Numbered from the stretch's first letter, positions 10,812-21,799 are shown. The stretch: DNA of 64,000 nucleotides from Prochilodus magdalenae (GCA_024036415.1 JAMWET010002884.1:127501-191500), one strand, 5' to 3'. Notes: generated by a model from the sequence alone, not told the origin. Program-made: numbers and translations.

Positions 10812-11275
10812 GAGCAGCATCAATATCAATGAAATTAAACTATACCTGAGACTGCTCACATTCCATGGTTTTCCCCACTTTGTCGAGGGCAACATTGGTA
10901 TAATTTCACTTTATGGCAAACTCATCTCTGTAAAATAAACCTCTGAGTCTGTAAGCTTAATACGAGCAAGGGTTGTAGTACCATTCTATGAAAAAAACCC
11001 TACTACAGGTAGAACAGTCACTCAACATAATTCCTTATGCTGCTCACAGTGAAAAAAAAAAGCTAGCTAGCTAGTTAGCACTAGCATTAGCTGTTTATTG
11101 AACTATACATGCCCTTTGAAACTCGGTGATTTTTACACATGAAAGTTGCTTTAGCCCCATCCTTTAAGCTCCACCTTATTTTTTCAGCCCTCAAATCAGT
11201 GCACTGCAGTCATCAGGGATGCAGGAAGGTGTTTTAAGTTGGGGCTGCTAACATTTTAACCAGCTGTATGTGACA

Positions 11276-11310
11276 TTGGATGGATGGATAGATGGATAGA
11301 TGGATAGATG

Positions 11311-11370
<60 letters not shown>

Positions 11371-11371
11371 C
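11276..11371. repeat. GGAT/GATA microsatellite
   Basis: Starts as mixed TGGATGGATAGATGGATAG and becomes pure (GATA)n. It is the terminal repeat of the adjoining LINE-type 3' tail, so it probably arose as that tail. Confidence 0.95.
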
Positions 11372-11794
<423 letters not shown>

Positions 11795-12135
11795 TCATTA
11801 ATTAAGTAACATTGAGGGTGGCCGCGTTAGGCCTCGGCGGGTGAGACCTTTAGAGTAATTATGCTCAGTGCGCCAGGAACAGGAGCGCACCAGGAGGACT
11901 GAGGAATCCTCTCGAGGGGCAAGTCGCACTGGGGAGCGATGGGGGTTATCCACCATGCAGTTGTGTAATATTAATGACCGGCGAGGGGAATTAAGGTGCC
12001 GGTAATTTAGCCCGCACACGCACTCCCTCACCAGTAGGAATAACGAGGACCACCGGCTGCCGGCGCACTCACGGTGATTACCGCACGAACATGCGCACGC
12101 TCTCCCATGGGAGTTCCGTGTCGACAACGAGGCAA
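11795..12135. other. GC- and CpG-richer single-copy block
   Basis: Clearly GC-richer than its AT-rich surroundings, with many CpGs (for example GGCCGCGTTAGGCCTCGGCG and ACCGGCGAGGGG). No transposon motif and no convincing coding frame. It could be a conserved regulatory element or a small CpG island. Function unknown. Confidence 0.35.
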
Positions 12136-12181
12136 ATTAATTCTGGCTTCTGCTCACCTGTTTATTCGTTCTCATGTGCAG

Positions 12182-12184
<3 letters not shown>

Positions 12185-12240
<56 letters not shown>
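12185..12240. repeat. (CA)n microsatellite
   Basis: About 28 CA dinucleotides. Confidence 0.97.
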
Positions 12241-12244
<4 letters not shown>

Positions 12245-12253
12245 CATGCCTGT

Positions 12254-12364
12254 AATAAGGCCCACCTACATATTTACACTGCATGACTTATAATCCAGCA
12301 CCACGCAGTTATTTCTCTCACTTTCATAACAAGGCCCACCAATGCATTTATATCACATGACCTG
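12254..12364 (+). repeat. AAGGCCCACCTA motif, two tandem copies
   Basis: Copy one is AAGGCCCACCTACATATTTA followed by CACTGCATGACTTATAATCC (about 12257-12296). Copy two is AAGGCCCACCAATGCATTTA followed by TATCACATGACCTGGG (about 12331-12366). A third copy at about 15556-15597 reads AAGGCCCACCTACGTATCCA then CAACGCCGCGTGACTTATGG. The shared ~40-bp unit is not explained by any transposon I recognise. Confidence 0.6.
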
Positions 12365-12366
12365 GG

Positions 12367-12894
12367 TCTTTTTAACACTGCGGTGACAAAAGGGTCAGGA
12401 ACTGAGTATCATTCAGTGTGACAGTGTCTCTGATACTGGAGAAACATTAGCGAAGTTGTAACACAGCTGACAAAGCTAAGCTAAGCTTCTCTAAAATATA
12501 GTTACCTACTAATTCAGTTTCAAAGTCACACGCTAGGAAGTCAAGTCAGATATGGCAGTTTGTTCTATAACTTAGTTTCAGCTTTGCTAAGACGTAAGAT
12601 GACACAAGCGAAATTCGTAATCTAAATAAATAGGGGACACCTGAAAGGTATCCACCCCTATAGTATGAAACAAGGAAATGCACTGTCCCTCCTCCGCTGT
12701 GTTAGCATTTACACCTACCGGTGTTTACTTACCAGTTCATTTGATGAACTTTCAGCATCAAGCTACTTCTCTTTACTCGCCAACAGCACCCCAGGAGAAC
12801 AGTACACTGACGTCGACCTCATTATGTGTACTTGTGTACGTCCCTGAACTTATACTTAATGTACTGACAGTGTGCTTCTGTCATACACTACCTA
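12367..12894. other. Unannotated intergenic sequence
   Basis: No recognisable gene or repeat. Confidence 0.5.
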
Positions 12895-13427
12895 CAGGGG
12901 CTGGACAATGAAACTGAAACACCTGGTTTTAGACCACAATCATTTATTAGTATGGTGTAGGGCCTCCTTTTGCGGCCAATACAGTGTCAGTTGGTCTTGG
13001 GAATGACATATACTGCGTCCTGCACAGTGGTCAGAGGGATTTTAAGCCATTCTTCTTGCAGGACAGTGGCCAGGTCACTACGTGATGCTGGTGGAGGTTC
13101 GTCCTTCTTGGTGGTATGCTGACATTACCCTGGATACCGTGGCTCTTGATACATCACAAAGACTTGCTGTCTTGGTCACAGATGCGCCAGCAAGACGTGC
13201 ACCAACAATCTGTCCTCTTTTGAACTCTGGTATGTCACCCATAATGTTGTGTGCATTGCAGTATTTTGAGCAGAACTGTGCTCTTACCTGCTAACTGAAC
13301 CTTCATACTCTGCTCTTACTGGTGCAATGTGTAGTTAATGAAGATTGGCCACCAGGCTGGTCCAATTTAGCCATGAGCCCTCCCACACTAAAATGACAGG
13401 TGTTTCAGTTTCATTGTCCAACCCCTG
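12895..13427 (-). mobile_element. Tc1-like element with catalytic core deleted, copy 4
   Basis: 533 bp, reverse orientation. Termini are CAGGGGCTGGACAATG and CATTGTCCAACCCCTG. The left flank is TA; the right flank is TT, so the target duplication has decayed by one base. The helix-turn-helix frame (13078-13242, minus strand) is uninterrupted. Unlike copies 1-3 it is not next to a TA microsatellite. Confidence 0.93.
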
Positions 13428-13583
13428 TTTGTACTTAGTACACTAAATATGACCATTAGTGATATTAAAAATATGATTAGACAGAACTAATTGGACTTAA
13501 CTGTACTATTCTGAGATACCGCTTAGATTTATTTAGACATACCTAAGTACATATTAAATTTAATTTCTAGTGCATTCAAATAT

Positions 13584-14130
13584 TGTCCGGCCTCCGGGTT
13601 TCCCTGATGCCTCCGATCTCCCGAACTCCATTTCCTAGAGTTCACTACTTGATGATGTCACTGCCACATGTAGCAAACTCTCCAATCACACCTCATTCTC
13701 CCGTTCCTCCACGCCACAGTATTGATTACACACACTTGCTCCTCGTTTCCCCGTTTGTATTTAAACCCCTTAGTTTCACACACACATGTTGTGAAGTATT
13801 GCCAAACCTAGCTTGTCTTACCAAGCGGTTTCTCCTGTCTTCCTTGTTTGCTCCCTCTGGTTCTGATTTACTCTTTTGGATTCTCCTTTTGATCTGCTTG
13901 CTGTTTGGTTTGCCTCTCTGGCTTTGACTTCTCATTTGTTTACTGGTTTACTCTCTTGTTCTCTCCCTTTGGATTTGTTCGCTAGTTTCTGTGATTCTCT
14001 GGTTCTTGACCCCTACATGTCTCTCTGTTTATGACCTTGCCTTGTCCCTCCGTGATGTTTGCCTGACTCATGCTGTTGCGGTTAACTGTCAATCTGTTTA
14101 ATAAAACCCATTTGAGTTTAGGCCTGCGCA
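13584..14130 (+). repeat. LTR-like repeat, copy 1
   Basis: About 547 bp starting TGTCCGGCCTCCGGGTTTCC and ending near TTTAGGCCTGCGCA, so it has TG...CA ends as LTRs do. It contains a TATTTAAACCCC TATA-like box near 13757 and an AATAAAACCCATTTGA polyadenylation signal near 14100, spaced as in a solo LTR. A diverged copy in reverse lies at 25963-26408. No clear target duplication and no internal retroelement genes were found, so the LTR call is tentative. Confidence 0.5.
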
Positions 14131-14214
14131 TGTTAATCCAAGTTTATTATTCCTGAAAATACAGTTACTTACACAGCATACTTCTATTACGTACACTAAA
14201 GTACTACTGAGGTA

Positions 14215-14640
14215 AAATGTGTGAAAAAGTGTTTGCTCCTTCATGATTTTTCTTTTTGCATGTTTATATTCTCATATCATCAAAATATTTCATATCATCA
14301 AAAATATATATATTTTAGTCAAAGACAACACAAGCAAACATAAAATGCAGTTTTAAATTAAGGTTTTTATTATTAAGAGAGAAAAAAATCCAAACCTACA
14401 TGGCCCTGTGTGAAAAAGTGTTTGCCCCCCAGTTAAAGTATAACTGTGGCTTATCAAACCTGAGTTCAATTTCTCTAGCCACACCCAGGCCTGATTACTG
14501 CCACACCTGCCTGACACAGCGAAGTACACCAAAAGCTAGACATCATGCCAAGTTCCAAAAAAAAAATCAGGAGCAGATGAGAAAGAACGTAATTGAGATC
14601 TGTCAGTCTGGAAAAGGTTATAAAGCTACTTTATAATTCA
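14215..14640 (+). mobile_element. Tc1/mariner-like remnant with GTGTGAAAAAGTGTTTGC termini
   Basis: GTGTGAAAAAGTGTTTGC occurs at 14219 and again at 14408, flanking AAAGACAACACAAGCAAACA and GGTTTTTATTATTAAGAGAG, phrases shared by a common fish DNA transposon. From about 14545 the frame EQMRKNVIEICQSGKGYKAT matches the start of Tc1-type transposases ('R..VI.LH.SGKGYK.I'). The rest of the enzyme is gone. Confidence 0.65.
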
Positions 14641-14697
14641 CAAATGGCAAAAAGTGGAACAGTGGTCAACCTTCCCAGAAGTGGCCGGCTGACTGTT

Positions 14698-15010
14698 TTA
14701 TATATGTGAGAATATATACATATATTGCTACATGTATGTATGAAAATATACTCACATATATAAAACTATATATATTATCATATATGCAAACACATATGGA
14801 GAAATACATATGATGTCTATTACATATAAAATGAAATATATTACAGTATATAAGTAAATATATATTATACTACCATACATACAATATATGAAAAGCGGCT
14901 GTTCCTTATGTATTATACAATATATTGTAATATATTTATCACTATATAAATATATGCTAAATATATGCACTTGTTTCCCATATATGACACTGTATTATTT
15001 AATATATTGC
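14698..15010. repeat. AT-rich degenerate TATA-rich tract
   Basis: Dense, imperfect ATATAT-containing palindromes (for example ATATACATATATTG, CATATATTATCG). Low complexity; reading frames here are artefacts. Confidence 0.8.
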
Positions 15011-15047
15011 ACTATATTTTCCAATACATTGCCATATATTATCGTTT

Positions 15048-15131
15048 CATAAGTGCTGTGAAACTTTGCTTTGCTTTGAGACAACGTTGGTTGTAAAAAG
15101 TGCTATACAAATTATTATTGATTGATTGATA
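15048..15131 (+). repeat. LINE-like 3' tail
   Basis: TAAGTGCTGTGAAACTTTGC, then TTTGAGACAACGTTGGTTGT, then AAAAAGTGCTATACAAATTA, ending in (TTGA)n (ATTGATTGATTGATA). It is the plus-strand counterpart of the tail at 1004-1060. Only the last ~85 bp of the element is present. Confidence 0.75.
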
Positions 15132-15699
15132 CATCCTATATTTAATTGGACATACAGTAAAAACTGAGAAATTCTATTGTTTTTTGAAACATATATTTCC
15201 ATTTTGAATTTAATGTCAGCAACAGACTTCCAAAAAAGCTGGCACAGGAGGAACACAAGGCTGTGAAGTCATGCCATGCTTAAAACACCTTAAACAATGT
15301 TTACATGTGGAAGAGTATTGTAACACAACATGTTTACCATGGCAACGACTTTGAAGTCATGCCTTCCTATGAGAATAATACAGCAACATCCATAAAGTTA
15401 CAGAGAACCACATGACATGTTTTCCTGATGCTCTGGGTTCATCCCTTCAGCTTATTTTCAAGGCTTCAGAGCTCCATTTACCAGCACAGTGGTCGAATGA
15501 CCCGCCTGCAGTCCACACAGAAACCCAGGCGTTGTTTATATGTTACTCCCGTATTAAGGCCCACCTACGTATCCACAACGCCGCGTGACTTATGGACCAC
15601 ACAGGAGCACACGCACACCTCCACACGCGCGGCAAGTTTAACCAAGCATTCGTCTTCTTTGATAACACACAGGTACCCATGCTGAGATGCTCCTAATGA
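15132..15699. other. Mixed unannotated sequence with third AAGGCCCACCTA copy
   Basis: Contains a short stretch (15225-15345) resembling other fish transposon ends (CTTCCAAAAAAGCTGGCACA) and the third dispersed AAGGCCCACCTA unit at about 15556-15597. No gene seen. Confidence 0.4.
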
Positions 15700-16085
15700 G
15701 GCCTGCTCAGGATGCTAGCTCCTTCTCGCTGTCAGCATTCTTGCTGTTCAAGAAACGATCCGGCGGCGAGCCGAACAGGAAGGACGTACAAAACAGAGAA
15801 CGAGAAAGGAAAACACAGGCCACTGCCTAATCTATCCATAATAAACCTGACTCCCGGTCACACTTAGTGGAACTACCTCGGTAAAGTACACCTCTGCCGA
15901 GCCCGAGCCCATCACTCTAGCCTACTTGGAATATAATAACCGCGCATTACATAATAAGTCTTGCCGCCTTATTTTAAAAGGAGGAAGGGCGATTTGTCTT
16001 TTTAATAAGCCGCTGCGCTGTGATGCCATTATTTTCTGTCGTGATTATCATACCTTCTTAGAGCAGCTCTTAGCTCTTCTCTTTA
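15700..16085. other. Low-repeat, GC-variable block, candidate regulatory DNA
   Basis: Free of recognisable repeats. It contains homeodomain-like TAAT-type cores and ordered sequence such as AATAACCGCGCATTACATAA and TTTAATAAGCCGCTGCGCTG. No coding frame is convincing. I mark it only as a candidate conserved non-coding element. Confidence 0.3.
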
Positions 16086-16271
16086 CACTGGGCTCATAAA
16101 GCACGCCGACAGGCTCATTTGAAATCAGCGCTACTTCGAAACTTCTGCCGTAGCTGGTTCTTAGCTCAGGTAGACTTCCACCATCTTTCTTTGTCAGTTC
16201 ACTTCTGTTACAGGGTCTGTCTGTTGATAGCCAGCGGTGGCTACAAATTATATGTGGAGCAGTGGTTAATT

Positions 16272-16832
16272 CTAGGGAGATGTAGGGGTGCTGCTTGGGA
16301 GCTCCAGGGGTACTGCTTTGGGGCTGCAGAAGCACTACTAGAGAGCTGCAGAGAGGGGTTGCAGGGATAGTGCAAGAGTGTTGCAGGGGTACTGTCAGGA
16401 AGCAGCAGGGACACTGCCAGGGGGCTGCTGGGGCACTGCTAGGGGGCTACGGGGTACTGCTAGGGGGCTGCAAGGGGTACTACTTGAGAGCTGTTTGGGT
16501 ACTGCTAGGGAACTGCTGGATTACTGCTAGGATGCTAAAGTGAGGCTGCTAGGGAGCTGCAGGGATACTGCTAGGTGGCTTCAAGGGTACGCCTATAGGG
16601 CTACGGGGTACTGCTAGGGGGCTGCAGGGATACTGCTTTGTGCTGCAGGGATACAGCAAGGGTACTGCTAGGAGGCTGCAAGTGTACTGCTAGAGTGCTA
16701 CAGGGATACTGCTGGGGGATGTAGTGGTACTTCTAAGGGTCTATAGGGATAGTACTAGGAGACTGCAGTGGTAATGGTAAGGGGCTACAGGGATACTGCT
16801 AGGGGGATGTAGTGGTACTGCTAGGGAGCTTC
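16272..16832 (+). repeat. ~21-24-bp GC-rich minisatellite
   Basis: About 25 imperfect copies of a unit like GGGCTGCAGGGATACTGCTA. Unit length varies between roughly 18 and 27 bp. The Gly/Leu/Cys-rich 82-residue frame across it is a repeat artefact. The array is strand-asymmetric: G-rich on the plus strand. Confidence 0.93.
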
Positions 16833-16869
16833 AGTGTAAGCCAAATTTTAAGGTTTTAGTGCAGGTCAG

Positions 16870-17070
16870 TGTAGTCAAGTCTATTAAAGTTTATTCATAT
16901 CATTTTTGCAAGTGAGTGTCATCAAGCAGCTTTACAGAAACTCTGGGTCTAAGTGCCAGCGAGCCAGCCAAGGACAGTGGCAAGAAAAAAATCCTGTAAA
17001 GCAGAAGGAGGAAACCTTGAGAGGATCCAAGACTCAAAAGGAAACTCACACTCCTATAGGACCAAGTTAC
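16870..17070 (-). repeat. LINE-like 3' tail repeat, copy 2
   Basis: Shares, in the same order as 1004-1300, a TTTATTCATAT-type start, GCAGCTTTACAGAAA, GACAGTGGCAAG-AAAAA-TCC and GAGGAAACCTTGAGAGGATC blocks followed by GACTCAAAAGGAAACTC. More diverged than copy 1. Confidence 0.65.
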
Positions 17071-17296
17071 CACAGCTTTCTTAAGTGACTTGCAAATGTT
17101 CTCGAGACAAACACTAGGAAATTAATAAAAACTCAAACGCAATCTAGAAAAAACTCTAAGTTTAAATTTTTCAGTTCCACTTTCACCTGCCAGCAAATTT
17201 AGCACCTCAGGCGACTGCTGGTAAATACTACACCATTTAAAGTGGAACTGGAACCTTTGAACAAGTGTCAGCTAAAACAATGGAGTTAATATGGAA

Positions 17297-17622
17297 CAGT
17301 GAATTTAAGGTAGTATTGAATTTAAGGTGGTATGAGGGAATTTAAGGTGGTAAGAGTGATATTGGGGTGGCAGAGAGTTTAAGGTGGCATGATTAAATTA
17401 AAGGTGTCAGGGAATTTAATGTAGTAAGGAAATTAAGAGAGTAGAAGTCAATTTAAGGTGGCATTAAAGTTAAGGTGTAAGGAGTAAATTTAAGGTGGCA
17501 GGGACTTTAAGGTGGTAGGAGTGAATTTAAAGTGGCAATGAATTTAAGGTGCCAGGACATTTAAGGTGGTAGGCGTGAATTTAAGGTGGCAGAGTGGCAG
17601 TTAATTTAAGGTAGTTCAACTT
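17297..17622 (+). repeat. AT-rich GAATTTAAGGTGGTA minisatellite
   Basis: About 15 imperfect copies of GAATTTAAGGTGGTAAGAGT-type units, 18-24 bp long. It is unrelated to the GC-rich array only 470 bp upstream. Confidence 0.92.
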
Positions 17623-17839
17623 TTAAACGTTTTAACGTAATAATCAGCCTTTTACAAGCCAACTTAAAGTTCGTTCACGAACTTTCCCTTTCTAGTTATG
17701 TTGTGTTTCTTTGGCTGTTTAGCACAAGCTAATGCTAACAGCTAAGGTAATACATTAACAGAGATGCAATGTTCTTGACATTACTCACTGCAGGGTCCAC
17801 ATTAACATGAACATAAAATTAACAGTTCCAGTATCCCTG

Positions 17840-18072
17840 TAGTGGTTGGTGTGGCTCAGCAGTTAACACCTATACCCACCAGGGAGCTACCACCCCATGT
17901 GGGAGACAGGGGTTCAAATCCCAGTCTAGGTAGCAAATGCTAAGCTACACCAATAAGAGTTCTTGGGCAAGACTCCTAACACCACATTGGCCTACCTGTT
18001 ACACGAAAAACCTTGCAAGTCGCTCTGGATAAGAGCGTCAGCGAAATCTCTGAAATGTAAACGAAATGTAAA
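17840..18072 (+). mobile_element. tRNA-derived SINE, copy 1
   Basis: The head has an A-box-like TGGCTCAGCAGTTAA and a B-box GGGTTCAAATCCC with tRNA-like spacing. The body has CTACACCAATAAGAGTTCTT and ACATTGGCCTACCTG blocks. The tail is AAGTCGCTCTGGATAAGAGC then GTCAGC and a (GAAATGTAAA)-type end. The tail matches the 3' end known from salmonid HpaI-type SINEs and their partner LINEs, which supplies reverse transcription. Confidence 0.93.
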
Positions 18073-18759
18073 ATAAAAACCATGTTTGTTCACAAACTGA
18101 CACTGACTGGGCTTCTTTCCCCATCTGCGGAAGGCATACGAAGCCTGCCCACTGCCACAGTTTGCAAAAATCAAACAGGGTGTGAAAACCGTGTAGCAGT
18201 TTTGATTTTCAGAGATCACGATCAGTTCCACACACGACTGCATTAACATACTGATAGGCCACACAAATAAATTACGCCTACTGAGTAAAGTCTTTTAGGC
18301 TTCACGGAACATGAAAACAAGCAACTAACACTCTCCGCTGAACGCTAGCGAATCTGACTGTCCACCGAAGGCTGAACAAATACGTGTCTAAACTTAGTGA
18401 ACTAAGCCAGACCTCCTTTAACAACTTTAATTTCTTCAGCATGTCATCTGCCAAACAACATCAGTAGAGTTAGGAAATGTTTGGTGGTGTTTATTGTGTG
18501 GAGTTGTATTATATACTCAAGTCAAATTAATATGTTGATCTGGGTGGATAAATCTTGTGGAACATGGAAGATTTCATGGTTGATTTTGTGGCCCATGAGT
18601 TCCAAAAGGTTGGGAATCTCTGACGTATGGCATTTTGGATAAAACCAAGTATTAGCTGCAGTCTCATATTTAATCATATTGTCTCATATTTTTTTATTAC
18701 CCAGCTTGAATATGGCAAGCATAGTCTTAAAAGAAGGTAAGCCTCTTGTTTACTTTACT
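18073..18759. other. Unannotated intergenic sequence
   Basis: No recognisable gene. A phrase near 18595 (GAGTTCCAAAAGGTTGGGAA) is typical of old fish repeat edges but cannot be assigned. Confidence 0.45.
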
Positions 18760-19270
18760 GCTTGACGTGCATCCAAGGAATGCTGGCCTGGACGGCTGAA
18801 CGAAAAACATTTCAACACTTGAATTGTTGCAAAAACCATGAAAAATTACACAACAGTTATGGATACATTTGGTTTCACGTCATTTGTTATTTCTCAAAAG
18901 CTTTTCCAGCATCAAACCAATATCCCTTTTCTCATCTTTTGCCAGGTGTAACTCATCGCTTGGAAGCGCAACGCTACTCACAGCTCACGAAGAGGATTTG
19001 GACATTTTCATGCGGAACACACTCGCCCTCGGGTGGGTTAGCCTCATTGAGCCAGTTAGCGGGTCACGCAAACTGTGGAATACAGTTCTGGAGAAGTCTG
19101 AACATAACACACATTTTGAGAGTAATTGCATTGTGTGTCCATACACATATGATGTATTACTCTTATTTGTGTTTGTTAGCCATGTAGCCTTTAGCTATTC
19201 GATTGCCATGGATTGCAATGGGACATTGGCAGAAAGTCTGAGTTTTGACATTTATGGCCTGATATGAAGC
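18760..19270 (+). other. Two overlapping unassigned open frames
   Basis: A 141-codon frame (18762-19187) and a 132-codon frame (18869-19267) overlap in different phases. Neither has a recognisable domain, and the first contains scattered Cys/His with no regular finger spacing. The start context is weak for both. They may be parts of a decayed repeat or chance frames. Not called as a gene. Confidence 0.25.
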
Positions 19271-19925
19271 TCTAAAAGTCTCAGTTTGCCACTGATTATA
19301 ACGAACTGTTCAACATTAATGAATCGTCTATAAGCTATATTTTGTCCATTCTTTATGAAAGTCAATGGAAAAGTCAGTAAGGCCAAGCTAAATCAAACAT
19401 GTGCCCAGTTTGTCATATGCATTGGTTTTTATGTAGACATATTTAATGTTTCATGCAGTAAAGCACAACTTTTGCTCAGTATGCAAGCGTTTTTGAGTTT
19501 GCACAATGCTCATAACACTGAATGAAACCCATCTATAGACAACAAAGCCCTGGAAGAATCCCTGCACATCTCCATCCATTGGTGAGAGCTGCTCTGGCCA
19601 AGTCTGCCTGTCTCCAAACGTGCCTAACCACACATTCACATGTGCCTACAACTAGAGTGCCATTCGGAGAGCAGGTTTAAAGACAAACCCTTCATTCTGA
19701 ACTGCAGCTTCGTTGAAATGTCCTCCCCTTCTGAATCATTCTCATCCTTGATGTAGCTATTTCTGCTGGGAAACAGTATAATCCACCACCACACTGGTTA
19801 TATTTCATCATTAAATGATACCCAGAGGATCATGGCTTGTTTGTTGTAGTACATGTATGTACAACGCTCCTTCTATTACTAAAAATGTAGGCTTTAAATC
19901 AATTCCAGGGGTAATCCTGAAATGA

Positions 19926-20145
19926 TGGTTGGTGTAGCTCAGCGGATAACACCACTACCCGCCAAGTAGCTACCACCATACGTGGGAGATTGGGGTTCGA
20001 ATCCCAGGCTGAGTGCCTACGCTGTGCTACACCAATAAGAGTCCGTGGGCAAGACTCCTAACACTACATTGGCCTACCTGTAATATGATTAACCTTGTAA
20101 GTCACTCTGGATAAGAGCGTCAGCTGAATACCGTAAACGTAAATG
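19926..20145 (+). mobile_element. tRNA-derived SINE, copy 2
   Basis: A box GGTGTAGCTCAGCGGATAAC, B box GGGGTTCGAATCCC, body CTACACCAATAAGAGTCCGT and tail AAGTCACTCTGGATAAGAGC then GTCAGC plus a GTAAACGTAAATG end. It is the best-preserved head of the four copies, closest to a tRNA promoter consensus. Confidence 0.94.
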
Positions 20146-20279
20146 GCAAAAGCCAGATGGAGATCTCCTGATTTTGGGTCTCAAACTTACAAGATATGTT
20201 TTCATAATTGTGATGCCATAATAATCCTGTAAGTTCAAGTCTTATTAGATAATTAAGACATAGCAGAATTATGAGGTAC

Positions 20280-20870
20280 TCTATTATGAGATGTACACTC
20301 ATCATGAAAAAAGTATAGCAGCACCCAGAAGGGAGTGTGGGATGGCAGTGCTGTTGGGAAGGAGGATAAAGGTTACCAGGAACAATAGATGATGATAAAT
20401 TTAGACTGATATGGACAATATTTATTGAGCTACACATACAGAAGTATTGTCTCTTAGTGTGGAGCTGTGGAGGTTCCTAATGGTGTCCTTTGATAATCCA
20501 CCCCCTGCAGCTTGAATATTCTCTCACAGTTTCTGCAGATTGTGTTGTAGGGGTGGATGTGGATCGACACCCGGCCTTCTAAAGAGGTGACGTATGCCCA
20601 CAAACCGTTCGTCTCTGGCCTCCACACACGTATTCATTGGTCGTCTCCACCAGCACAAAAGCAGGACTCGTCATTGAAGATGGCCCGCTGCCATTCTGAG
20701 TCACTCCATGACAGTCTGGCACGACACCATTACAGTCTGTTGGCAGCCGTTATAGTGGTCTGCGTGCATGTAGTCCTGCATCATGCAGTCGTCTGCTAAC
20801 AGGATGACATCATTGGCCCCCGAATGTCCGGAATTGTGACTGTTGGGTCAGTCAGATACAGCGATACGGC
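20280..20870 (-). pseudogene. Degenerate Tc1-like transposase, family 2 copy 1
   Basis: On the minus strand the frame SDSEWQRAIFNDESCFCAGG (about 20700-20640) matches the Tc1 'W..V.FSDESRF.L' block containing the first catalytic Asp, followed by IRVWR. Near the 3' end, in another frame, ENIQAAGGGLSKDTIRNLHS (about 20520-20460) matches the C-terminal 'ENIRAAWDGL..ETIRNL' block. The middle, including the second and third acids, is deleted or scrambled. The copies at 45410 and 55565 end in the same CAGCACCCAGAAGGGAGTGT phrase. Confidence 0.7.
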
Positions 20871-21004
20871 TCATCTGTGCTTATGTCACATGCGCGACCA
20901 AGCATGAAATTTGAATTATTCACAAGTCTCACAATGTAAAATCTACCCACCGAGTTTTATTCCTGTCGGTGGATTCCTTCTGGGTGCAACTGTTGTTTTG
21001 GTGA

Positions 21005-21200
21005 TGAGTGCATCTCATATAACTATGAGATAATATGTTGTAGGTAAGAGATAAAATGCTAAGCTATAATTATTAGAGCCATTATCATTATATTAAGCCA
21101 TAATCATGCGATACTAATAACATCTTGTACATTTTTAGTTAATATTTCATTGTTTAATTTAATTATATTTAACTATGACACAGTATATTATATTCATAAG
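21005..21200. repeat. AT-rich ATAATTATGAGATA-type degenerate repeat
   Basis: Imperfect palindromic phrases such as CATATAACTATGAGATAATA and AAGCTATAATTATTAG. The same motif set fills 29160-29720 and part of 20222-20290. Confidence 0.5.
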
Positions 21201-21449
21201 TCAAAATTATCAGTAAGAATACCCATAAATTCCACTGTATTGCTTTATTTAAGTGTTAGAAACATGCTCAGTTCTTATAACTGACAAACATTTTCATAAA
21301 GCAAAACACTGAACACTGCATTTGTAGAAGCCTATATTGCTAATATTAGCACTATCAGCTATTGGTTAACTAGGCTTACCTACCTTTCCCTAGAGACCCT
21401 GCAGAGAGCCTTAAGGACACCTATGGTGTTTCACACTTAAACATGCCTT

Positions 21450-21790
21450 AAGGCAAGATCATCTCCTAAGCATAGATAAGCACAGATAGAGCACTATTGT
21501 ACCATCATCAGCATTACATATGAAACTCAGGAGCAGTGTGAAGCTTCACTGTTGGTCCTGGACAGTAAATAAAATGGCTATATTTGTGTTAAGTTTCCTC
21601 CCACAGTGCAAAGGCATGCATCTGGCAAGTTGGAGATGCTAAATTGCCCCAGGTTTAAGGGTGTGGATGAATGTGTATGTCTGCATGTCTGCTCTGTGAT
21701 GGACTGGTGGCCGGTTTTCCGCCCATTGAGTCCTGGGATAGGCTCCAGCACACCCCCCGCCCCCCACACACACACCCCTCCCCCAGCAAC
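21450..21790 (+). repeat. Composite repeat block, copy 1
   Basis: Homologous, with about 70-80% similarity by eye, to 27590-27836. Shared phrases in order: TACATATGAA.CTCAGGA, AGTGTGAAGCTTCACTGTTG, CCCACAGTGCAAAGGCATGC, CCCCAGGTTTAAG and GTGATGGACTGGTGGC. The second half is the reverse complement of a common fish LINE/SINE tail ending GGATAGGCTCCAGCACACCC. It is followed directly by MITE copy C. Confidence 0.75.
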
Positions 21791-21799
21791 ATAGGAGTA

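Noticed and set aside
13082..13294. Conserved 70-codon frame starting MMLVEVRPSWWYADITLD that recurs at 9233-9445, 10325-10537 and 27154-27366
   Set aside because: It is the antisense strand of the Tc1-like helix-turn-helix segment. It recurs only because the transposon copies recur, and the sense strand carries the recognisable domain.
19926..20000. Possible functional tRNA gene (good A and B boxes)
   Set aside because: No acceptor-stem pairing or anticodon arm can be drawn, and the same head recurs with a LINE-type tail at three other places, so it is a SINE.
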